Of a DNA stretch of 40,473 nt, positions 16,330 through 22,508 are shown one piece after another (positions within the stretch are counted from its first letter, which is position 1; every line of letters begins with the position of its first letter). Position numbers and translations under genes: made by a program. The stretch is from Ruminococcus sp. (GTDB lineage: Bacteria; Bacillota; Clostridia; Oscillospirales; Ruminococcaceae): the NCBI GenBank assembly GCA_015066975.1, contig SVNI01000009.1, forward strand, positions 1-40,473, written 5' to 3'. The notes beneath the pieces were generated by a model, which worked only from the letters and a program-made list of their open reading frames with translations, did not search any database and was not told the origin of the DNA.

Positions 16330-19191
16330 ATGAGAAAGAACTACTGGAAAAAATTAATTTCTGCGCTGGCAGTTTCTGCTGTGATTGTACAGAATACTGC
16401 GTTTCCGGCCTTTGCAGGGGAACTGCTCGGACAGTCAGATTTTAACGAAGGTGTCGGCCTGCCGTGGCATATCTGTGAATCTATGACAGGAAAAATGGAT
16501 TTCACCATTGATGACGGTACTTATAATATCACAATTGTCAATCCGGGAGGCATCTCCAACGGCGGTGAAGACAGATGGGACTGCCAGTTCAGGCACAGAA
16601 ATCTGACTTTTGTCGCCGGGCATACTTACCGATTAACCTACAGCGTATGGGCGAGCAGTTCCGGCTGGCTGTACTCGAAAATCGGCGACATGACCAACGG
16701 CGACTTGGAATTGTGGCACTCCAACGGAAACATGCTCAACATGACCTACACTCCCGGACAGTCTCAGACCGAAATCGAAACGGCTCTGAAATCTGCACAG
16801 CAGAACGGCCAGTGGAAAGACTATAATTCATGGGAAGGTGTCACTGTTAACGGCAATCAGTGGAATACGTTCGCTTATGAATTCACACTCGGCTCAAACG
16901 GCGAACGCGCTACTTCTGCCGACGGCACGGGCGAATGGACATTCCATTTCGGCGGAAACGGGCAGTATACTCCGAACATCTGCTTTCCTGCCGGAACGGA
17001 ACTCAAGTTCGATAATCTCTGCTTAATCGACATGACGGATGATTCTCATGACTATATTCATGAACCTGAATGGCAGAGAGCCGACATTCTGACAAACCAA
17101 ATCGGCTATTTCACCAATCTTGATAAAAAAGCTACATTCCTGTGCAATGATACCGGAAGCCATGAATTCTATCTGAAAGATGCTTCCGGAACAGTCGTTT
17201 ATACCGGAACTTCTTCTTATTTCGGCTATGATGACGATTCCGGCGACTTGGTGCATATTCTTGATTTTTCTGATTTCGCAAAGGACGGAATTTATTATCT
17301 CGAAACCGACAACGGCGCAGAAAGCCGGGAATTCCAAATCGGCATTACGGAAACCTATTCCGGAATGCTCTATGATGCCTTGAATTATTTCTATCAGAAC
17401 CGGAGCGGTATTCCGATTGAAGCACAATATATCAGTTCCGGCGATAAAAATTCCCTTGCCCGTTCTGCCGGGCATGTTTCCGATATTGCAACGATTCAGC
17501 AGACATGGGGCTATTCCGGTTCATCCGGAACGCAGGATGTTTCCGGCGGATGGTACGACGCAGGCGACCACGGAAAATATGTCGTCAACGGAGGGATTTC
17601 ACTCTGGCTGATGCAGAATCAGTATGAACGCGCTTTGCAGAAAAATCAGCAGGATGCCTATGCAGACGGAACAATGCTTCTCCCCGAAAATCAAAACAGC
17701 TATCCGGATTTGCTTGACGAAGCCCGTTACGAAATGGAATGGATGCTGAAAATGATTGTCAAAGACGGCGATTATCAGGGCATGGCTTATCACAAAGTAC
17801 ATGACATCAAGTGGACGGCTCTGGCAGTTGCTCCGGCAGATGACCCTGAAGAAAGAATTCTCAAACCGCCCACGACTCCCGCAACGCTCAATCTTGCCGC
17901 GTGCGGTGCGCAGAGCTATCGTTTGTGGAAAGATTTGGATTCTGCTTTTGCGGAACAATGCCTGACAGCATCCAAAAACGCTTACGAAGCCGCGAAAAAA
18001 CATCCTTCCATGTTCGCACCTCTTGACGAATCCGTCGGGGGCGGTGCTTATGGCGATGATTCCGCTGAGGATGAATTCTACTGGGCGGCCTGCGAACTTT
18101 ACGCTTCTACCGGAGATAAAGCTTATTACGAAGATATGAAAAAATCCCCTTATTTCATGAAAGTTCTGACGACACTCGACGGCGGTGAAGCTGTCGGCAT
18201 TATTGGTTCTTTCGACTGGGGACACACTGCCACACTCGGCTCAATGACAATGACATTTTATCAGAATCTGCTTGACAAGTCCGAAGCCGAAACCCTGAAA
18301 AATAACTTTTCCGAAGCAGGTGAAATCTTTAACGCTATCGAGAGCGAACAGGGTTATGGTCTGCCCTATGGACAGAGTACTATCAGCTATGCCGACAGCG
18401 ATGCCGGATATATCTGGGGTTCTAATTCCATGGTTGCCGATAATGCGATAGTTCTCGCTTATGCGTATGACCTTACCGGAAATGATACTTATCTGAATAA
18501 TGCTGTCAGTGCAATGGATTATCTTCTTGGCCGGAATCCTATGGATTATTCCTATGTGACAGGATACGGCTCACACAGTGTGCAGTATCCGCACCACAGA
18601 TGGTGGTCTTATCTGATTTCCAGCTCGTTCCCGAAAGCTCCCTGCGGTGTACTTGTCGGAGGGCCTAACTCCGGCATGGAAGACCCGTGGGTCAGAGGTT
18701 CTGGCTGGAAAAAGGGTGAAATTCCCCCTCAGAAATGTTATCTTGACCATATCGAGGCATGGTCTGTCAATGAATGCACCATCAACTGGAACACGCCCCT
18801 TGCATGGCTGATTTCTTTCCTCTGCGAGGAGGGCGGAGGAGTGATTACAGGTCAGGCAAGTTCCGGCTCGAATGACGGCGGAAACGGTCAGCCAAATGAC
18901 AGTCAGGTTTATGAGACACAGCCGGCTCTGCAAAAAACGGAAACTTCTCCTGTTCCGGACAATCCGACCATCCGGAACAATACGACTGAAACAACAGAAA
19001 TTCTTGATTCTGATGCCGATTCCCCGAAATCCCGTCAGACTGAAACTGAAGAAGAACTTTCTGTGGAGATGAAATCACAGAAGCAGAATCTCCCCTTGAT
19101 TCTGGGAATTGCCGGCGGACTGATTGCCTTAATCTCGATTGAGATTTTCGCCTATAAAGTGATTAAATTAAAGAAAGACAAGAAAAAATAA
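16330..19191 (+). CDS. Cell-surface glycoside hydrolase family 9 (endo-beta-glucanase type), C-terminal membrane anchor
   Basis: A 953-residue secreted enzyme. Residues 1-30 are a signal peptide ending in AFA. Residues about 31-240 resemble a CBM4-like carbohydrate-binding module (FNEGVGLPWHICES, LTYSVWASSSGW). An Ig-like domain follows (ADILTNQIGYFTNLDKKA), and then the GH9 catalytic domain from about residue 335 to 850. The GH9 site shows GGWYDAGDHGKYVVNGG with D410 and D413, the HH pair in YPHHRWW, and the acid E815 in AWSVNECTINWN. Members hydrolyse cellulose, mixed-linkage glucan or xyloglucan. A T/E/P/S-rich linker leads to a transmembrane helix (LPLILGIAGGLIALISIEIF) and a lysine-rich tail, so the enzyme is held on the membrane and has neither dockerin nor LPxTG signal. 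Confidence 0.93.
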   Translation: MRKNYWKKLISALAVSAVIVQNTAFPAFAGELLGQSDFNEGVGLPWHICESMTGKMDFTIDDGTYNITIVNPGGISNGGEDRWDCQFRHRNLTFVAGHTYRLTYSVWASSSGWLYSKIGDMTNGDLELWHSNGNMLNMTYTPGQSQTEIETALKSAQQNGQWKDYNSWEGVTVNGNQWNTFAYEFTLGSNGERATSADGTGEWTFHFGGNGQYTPNICFPAGTELKFDNLCLIDMTDDSHDYIHEPEWQRADILTNQIGYFTNLDKKATFLCNDTGSHEFYLKDASGTVVYTGTSSYFGYDDDSGDLVHILDFSDFAKDGIYYLETDNGAESREFQIGITETYSGMLYDALNYFYQNRSGIPIEAQYISSGDKNSLARSAGHVSDIATIQQTWGYSGSSGTQDVSGGWYDAGDHGKYVVNGGISLWLMQNQYERALQKNQQDAYADGTMLLPENQNSYPDLLDEARYEMEWMLKMIVKDGDYQGMAYHKVHDIKWTALAVAPADDPEERILKPPTTPATLNLAACGAQSYRLWKDLDSAFAEQCLTASKNAYEAAKKHPSMFAPLDESVGGGAYGDDSAEDEFYWAACELYASTGDKAYYEDMKKSPYFMKVLTTLDGGEAVGIIGSFDWGHTATLGSMTMTFYQNLLDKSEAETLKNNFSEAGEIFNAIESEQGYGLPYGQSTISYADSDAGYIWGSNSMVADNAIVLAYAYDLTGNDTYLNNAVSAMDYLLGRNPMDYSYVTGYGSHSVQYPHHRWWSYLISSSFPKAPCGVLVGGPNSGMEDPWVRGSGWKKGEIPPQKCYLDHIEAWSVNECTINWNTPLAWLISFLCEEGGGVITGQASSGSNDGGNGQPNDSQVYETQPALQKTETSPVPDNPTIRNNTTETTEILDSDADSPKSRQTETEEELSVEMKSQKQNLPLILGIAGGLIALISIEIFAYKVIKLKKDKKK

Positions 19192-19192
19192 T

Positions 19193-19606
19193 ATGAATGC
19201 ATATAGCAATTGGATAGAAAAGAAAGACGAAGTTTTCAGACTTCTGGGAAAATATGCCCCTGAATGGCCAGTAAAAGATTCTCTCCGGCTGGTGAATTCC
19301 TCCGGAGAAGAACTCTGGATTGATTTTGAAGACTATCAAATTACGATTTTCTTTGGTGATTGGCACTGTCACTATTTGAGTGAGCTTGACGAATATCAGT
19401 GTTTTCTTGAAGATTTATTCGACATTTTGGAAAACAAAAAATATATCATTTGTCACTACCACGGAGACAATGGGGCTGGTTCTTGTCTTTCAGAAAACGC
19501 TGTTCCGGATGAAACCGAACTCAGAAACGACTACAAAGGACAGAAAATTGTATGCAGTTTCTGGGATAATTCCAAAAATATCACATACAATAATCCGGAA
19601 GCCTGA
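19193..19606 (+). CDS. Hypothetical acidic protein
   Basis: A 137-residue soluble acidic protein starting one base after the GH9 stop. It is rich in D, E, W and Y (WIDFEDYQITIFFGDWHCHYL, CHYHGDNGAGSC). I do not recognise the family; small acidic proteins of this look include immunity proteins of contact-dependent toxins, but no toxin gene is nearby. Its ribosome binding site would fall in the A/G-rich lysine codons at the end of the GH9 gene, so it is probably translated by coupling. The stop codon is in the loop of the following terminator. Confidence 0.65.
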   Translation: MNAYSNWIEKKDEVFRLLGKYAPEWPVKDSLRLVNSSGEELWIDFEDYQITIFFGDWHCHYLSELDEYQCFLEDLFDILENKKYIICHYHGDNGAGSCLSENAVPDETELRNDYKGQKIVCSFWDNSKNITYNNPEA

Positions 19607-19627
19607 CTTCCGGATTATTTATTTTTT
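19589..19627 (+). terminator. Intrinsic terminator of the GGDEF-GH9 transcript
   Basis: AATAATCCGGAAG (19589-19601) and CTTCCGGATTATT (19607-19619) form a perfect 13-bp stem with a 5-nt loop CCTGA, then TATTTTTTG. The TGA stop of the preceding gene is in the loop. Confidence 0.85.
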
Positions 19628-19665
19628 GATTATTAAAAGAAATAGCAGAAATTTTGAAAAAACAC

Positions 19666-19694
19666 TTGACAAATCAGAATTGATTTGATATAAT
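19666..19694 (+). promoter_or_regulatory. Promoter of the gpx-ohrR operon with internal palindrome
   Basis: TTGACA (19666-19671), 17 bases, TATAAT (19689-19694), both perfect. The spacer holds the inverted repeat CAAATCA-GAAT-TGATTTG (19670-19687), well placed for a repressor that blocks RNA polymerase. Confidence 0.85.
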
Positions 19695-19703
19695 TAAATT
19701 GTA

Positions 19704-19718
19704 CTCAATCGAATTGAG
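19704..19718 (+). promoter_or_regulatory. Candidate OhrR operator
   Basis: CTCAAT-CGA-ATTGAG, a perfect palindrome beginning about 10 bases after the -10 hexamer. Its CAAT/ATTG core resembles the known OhrR box of Bacillus (ACAATT-AATTGT type). The operon encodes an OhrR. Confidence 0.6.
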
Positions 19719-19746
19719 AAAAATTAAATTCAAAGGAGTTTTTATC

Positions 19747-20223
19747 ATGAGCAGTATTTATGATTTCACTATGAAAGATGTTGACGGCAACATGATTCCC
19801 CTCTCGAACTATAAAGGAAAAGTTCTTCTCATTGTCAATACCGCTACCGGATGCGGATTCACTCCCCAGTATGAAGGCCTTCAGGACTTGTATGAGAAGT
19901 ATCAGGAACAGGGTCTTGAAATTCTGGATTTCCCCTGCAATCAGTTCGGCGGTCAAGCCCCCGGCACAGATGAAGAAATCGTCGATTTCTGTCAGTCCCG
20001 TTACGGCGTAACATTCAAGCAGTTCTCGAAAATTGAAGTCAACGGCGAAAATGAAGCCCCTCTTTATACGTTCCTGAAAGAACAGCAGGGCGGTATGCTC
20101 GGAAGCAAAATCAAGTGGAACTTTACCAAATTCTTAGTTGACAAAAACGGCAAAGTTATCGACAGATTCGCACCCGTTGACAAGCCCGAAAAATTAGAAT
20201 CTAAAATAAAGGAGTTGCTGTAA
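19747..20223 (+). CDS. Glutathione peroxidase-family thiol peroxidase
   Basis: A 158-residue member of the GPx family. The peroxidatic cysteine is in VNTATGCGFTPQYEGLQ, followed by DFPCNQFGGQAPGTDEEI with the partner cysteine and glutamine, and KWNFTKFLVDKNG with the tryptophan and asparagine of the catalytic tetrad. There is no selenocysteine, and such bacterial enzymes normally use thioredoxin, not glutathione, to reduce peroxides. The ATG at 19747 has AAAGGAG before it; the longer frame from 19699 begins inside the promoter region. It is the first gene of an operon with a TSCPD protein and OhrR, so it is likely induced by organic peroxide. Confidence 0.93.
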   Translation: MSSIYDFTMKDVDGNMIPLSNYKGKVLLIVNTATGCGFTPQYEGLQDLYEKYQEQGLEILDFPCNQFGGQAPGTDEEIVDFCQSRYGVTFKQFSKIEVNGENEAPLYTFLKEQQGGMLGSKIKWNFTKFLVDKNGKVIDRFAPVDKPEKLESKIKELL

Positions 20224-20224
20224 T

Positions 20225-20485
20225 ATGACTAACTATGTTTATGAGCCCGAAGGCGTTTGTCCGATGCAGATTACATTCGATATCGACGGCGACGTCATTC
20301 ACAATATCCAGTTCATGGGCGGATGCAACGGCAATCTGAAAGCCATTTCCAAACTGCTCGACGGCTGGACAGTTGACCAGATTGAAGAAAAACTTTCCGG
20401 CAATACCTGTGGAAGAAGACCTACTTCCTGTGCTGACCAGCTCGCAAAGGCTGTCCGTCAGGCCTATGAGGAAGTATCCGCATGA
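20225..20485 (+). CDS. TSCPD-domain protein
   Basis: An 86-residue protein that is almost entirely one TSCPD domain, a family named after a motif found at the C-terminus of some B12-dependent ribonucleotide reductases. It reads FMGGCNGNLKAISKLLDGW and GNTCGRRPTSCADQLAKAV, with four conserved cysteines that could bind metal or form redox pairs. No function is established for the stand-alone form. The gene starts one base after the gpx stop and its own stop overlaps the ohrR start, so it is translated with them. A thiol-redox task in the peroxide response is a guess from context. Confidence 0.85.
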   Translation: MTNYVYEPEGVCPMQITFDIDGDVIHNIQFMGGCNGNLKAISKLLDGWTVDQIEEKLSGNTCGRRPTSCADQLAKAVRQAYEEVSA

Positions 20486-20910
20486 GCAAACAAAATTATG
20501 ATGTTCTGAAACTTGAAAATCAGCTCTGTTTTCCGCTCTATGCGTGTTCCCGGCAGATTATCCGGAAATATCACAAGTATCTGGAGGAACTGAATCTGAC
20601 GTATACACAGTATATTGCTATGCTGGTATTCTGGGAAGTCGGAAAAATCAACGTCAAAGAACTCGGAAAACGGCTGTATCTGGATTCCGGAACACTCACC
20701 CCCCTGCTGAAATCCCTCGAAGAAAAGGGCTTTGTCCGCCGTTATCGCTCAAAAGAAGATGAACGCGTGCTTCTGGTAGAAATCACCGATTCCGGCAAAG
20801 CCCTCAGAGAACAGGCAGTCACTGTTCCGGAGAAAATGCACGGCTGTATGAATCTCACCAAAGAAGAAGCCCTCACTCTCTACAAATTACTGTACAAAGC
20901 CTTATCCTGA
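20482..20910 (+). CDS. ohrR: MarR-family peroxide-sensing repressor OhrR
   Basis: A 142-residue winged-helix regulator close to Bacillus OhrR in the parts I can recall: LENQLCFPLYACSR, LNLTYTQYIAML, LYLDSGTLTPLLKSLEEKG, and RSKEDERVLLVEIT. The sensing cysteine of OhrR corresponds to Cys16 here; a further cysteine stands at 22. Oxidation by organic hydroperoxides releases such repressors from DNA. It overlaps the TSCPD gene by four bases and probably represses its own operon through the palindromes at 19670-19687 and 19704-19718. The usual partner gene ohrA is not present; gpx takes its place. Confidence 0.92.
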   Translation: MSKQNYDVLKLENQLCFPLYACSRQIIRKYHKYLEELNLTYTQYIAMLVFWEVGKINVKELGKRLYLDSGTLTPLLKSLEEKGFVRRYRSKEDERVLLVEITDSGKALREQAVTVPEKMHGCMNLTKEEALTLYKLLYKALS

Positions 20911-20915
20911 AACAA

Positions 20916-20950
20916 AAAATCCTGCATGATTTTCTCATGCAGGATTTTCT
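20916..20950. terminator. Bidirectional terminator between ohrR and the adhE operon
   Basis: AAAATCCTGCATGA (20916-20929) and TCATGCAGGATTTT (20935-20948) form a perfect 14-bp stem with a TTTTC loop, T-rich on both strands. It serves the convergent ohrR and APH-like genes. Confidence 0.85.
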
Positions 20951-20965
20951 TGAATTTTTTTGAGA

Positions 20966-21709
20966 TTACTCGTATTCTACAACGTCAACCCATTTCAGAA
21001 GCAGGTCGCGTTCTTCTTCATGACCCTTTACGGACTGGGAAGCGGCTACGATAGGAAGCCATCTCTGTACATACTGCTTTGCAGTATCGCTCTTTTTGCA
21101 GAACAGGTTCAGATACTTGTCAGCACGTTCTGCACCGTAGGTCAGGCTGAACTTCAGGAAAGTTCTTGCAGCATCGGCAGAAGCATTGCCCTGTGTGGCA
21201 TGTGCCCAGTCAATGATATAATACTTGCCGTCATTTGTAATAATCACGTCGCCAAGACCTAAATCGCCGTGGCATACTTTGTTGTGCTTCGGCATACTGT
21301 CGAGACGGACATGCAGTTCATAACGGGTAGTGGCATCCAGATGGGTTTCAGAAATCTTTCTGTTCATCTTGTCTTTGAGCTTGTTCAGGGCTGCCGGAGC
21401 AGTTGTCGCATGAATAGCAAGCTGAATGTCAACAAACTGATTCAGAATTTCGTCTTCCTTTTCGGGATGTTCTGTAATCATCTGCTTCATGGTTTTGCCT
21501 TCGATGTATTCCATCACGATTTCCCACTTGCCGTCTTTTTTGCGGACTTCGACAAGCTTCGGAATCGGGAGGCCGGTTTCGCCGACTCTGGCCTGATTGA
21601 GTGCTTCGTTCAGGACATCAGAGATGGAGTAGTCAGCATCGAAGCTCTTGACAGCATAATCGCCGTCACGGTAGATAACTTTTTTCGGACGTTTTTCAAG
21701 GATTTCCAT
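20966..21709 (-). CDS. Aminoglycoside/choline-kinase-fold phosphotransferase-like protein
   Basis: A 247-residue protein with the protein-kinase-like fold of the APH superfamily. A lysine in DYAVKSF, a hinge in VMEYIEGKTMKQM, the catalytic loop CHGDLGLGDVIITNDGKYY and the metal-binding IIDWAHATQGN are in the right order. In the loop the family consensus HGDxxxxN has D in place of the magnesium-binding asparagine, so activity is uncertain. The substrate cannot be told; such proteins are frequently not antibiotic kinases. It follows the ADH-like gene by 24 bases with an AAAGGAGG site and is the last gene of the adhE group. Confidence 0.78.
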   Translation of the reverse strand: MEILEKRPKKVIYRDGDYAVKSFDADYSISDVLNEALNQARVGETGLPIPKLVEVRKKDGKWEIVMEYIEGKTMKQMITEHPEKEDEILNQFVDIQLAIHATTAPAALNKLKDKMNRKISETHLDATTRYELHVRLDSMPKHNKVCHGDLGLGDVIITNDGKYYIIDWAHATQGNASADAARTFLKFSLTYGAERADKYLNLFCKKSDTAKQYVQRWLPIVAASQSVKGHEEERDLLLKWVDVVEYE

Positions 21710-21733
21710 GAAAAAATCCTCCTTTCAGAAAAT

Positions 21734-22444
21734 TTAAAAATTAAAAGCAATTGCTTCCAGCGATTTCAGAAGCCGTTGTGTTTCCATGCCGAGTTTTTCG
21801 GCGCAGACAGATTCCTGTCCGGCGTGCTGATTTGGTTCAGCATGGGCGTTAGCAAAGGCAATGCCTGCCAGCGTGCCGGCTTCGGCGAGCTGTTCCGACG
21901 AACACTCCGGATAATGCAGGAGCATCTGCACGGCTCTGACAGCCATGCCGTCAGAATATTCCGTAGCGTTTTCAGAAGCGAGCGCATCCAGTGCACGGGA
22001 TAATGCGATTTTAACTACATTTGTATTTTCCAGCATCATATCTGTATCTGCAATTGTCATATCCGGAAAACTTCCGTCCGGCAGGGGCAGAACATGGGCT
22101 GTTGTTCCCAGATAAGAGGGAACAGTGATATAATACGGCTTTTCCGGCAGACTGTCCACAATTCTGGAAGCAGTTTCAAGAACAGAATCACCATAAGCAA
22201 GAATGCATTCCGGTGTATCCGTGATAACAGCATCCAGTTCCGAAACAGCATAGTCAATCTGCAATTCATGCAGTCTGTCAGTTACCTGCTGTAATACAGC
22301 TTCCTGATGCCGTAAATCAGCAGTCAGAATCCGTACTTTCTTTATATGATAAATTTCTTTGAGTTCACGGAGTGCAACCGGCAGAGAACCTTTTTTGAAA
22401 TAGATTTTCTCCGGCACACGGAACAATTCAAAATGATTTGCCAT
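21734..22444 (-). CDS. Degenerate paralogue of the AdhE alcohol dehydrogenase domain
   Basis: A 236-residue intact frame that aligns by eye to the C-terminal iron-dependent ADH domain of the adjacent AdhE: FRVPEKIYFKKGSLPVALREL against FRTPQKVYFKKGCLPVALDEL, YITVPSYLGT against FIAIPTSSGT, MTIADTDMM against MAIVDTDLM, and TEYSDGMAVRAVQMLL against TDYTDGIAIRAMQLIF. The NAD-binding GGGSAMD is replaced by GDSVLET. The metal ligands D and H of GIDAMTHALEA become I and R, and the histidine-rich segment after FANA is lost. About 30 residues before the PSYLGT region are missing. It therefore cannot be a normal dehydrogenase. It lies 64 bases after adhE with a good GAGGT site, and the frame has no stops, which argues for a retained non-enzymatic role, perhaps binding AdhE. 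Confidence 0.82.
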   Translation of the reverse strand: MANHFELFRVPEKIYFKKGSLPVALRELKEIYHIKKVRILTADLRHQEAVLQQVTDRLHELQIDYAVSELDAVITDTPECILAYGDSVLETASRIVDSLPEKPYYITVPSYLGTTAHVLPLPDGSFPDMTIADTDMMLENTNVVKIALSRALDALASENATEYSDGMAVRAVQMLLHYPECSSEQLAEAGTLAGIAFANAHAEPNQHAGQESVCAEKLGMETQRLLKSLEAIAFNF

Positions 22445-22463
22445 AGTATAACCTCAATTCTAA

Positions 22464-22492
22464 GGCATACCGGGGAAAGCACCCCGGATGCC
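22464..22492 (-). promoter_or_regulatory. GC-rich hairpin between adhE and the ADH paralogue
   Basis: On the minus strand GGCA-CCGGGG and CCCCGG-TGCC pair around a TGCTTT loop, with a one-or-two-base bulge. No U-run follows, so it is not a usual terminator. It could protect the adhE mRNA 3' end or reduce read-through into the downstream genes. Confidence 0.5.
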
Positions 22493-22508
22493 GTTAAAAT
22501 TTATCTGA

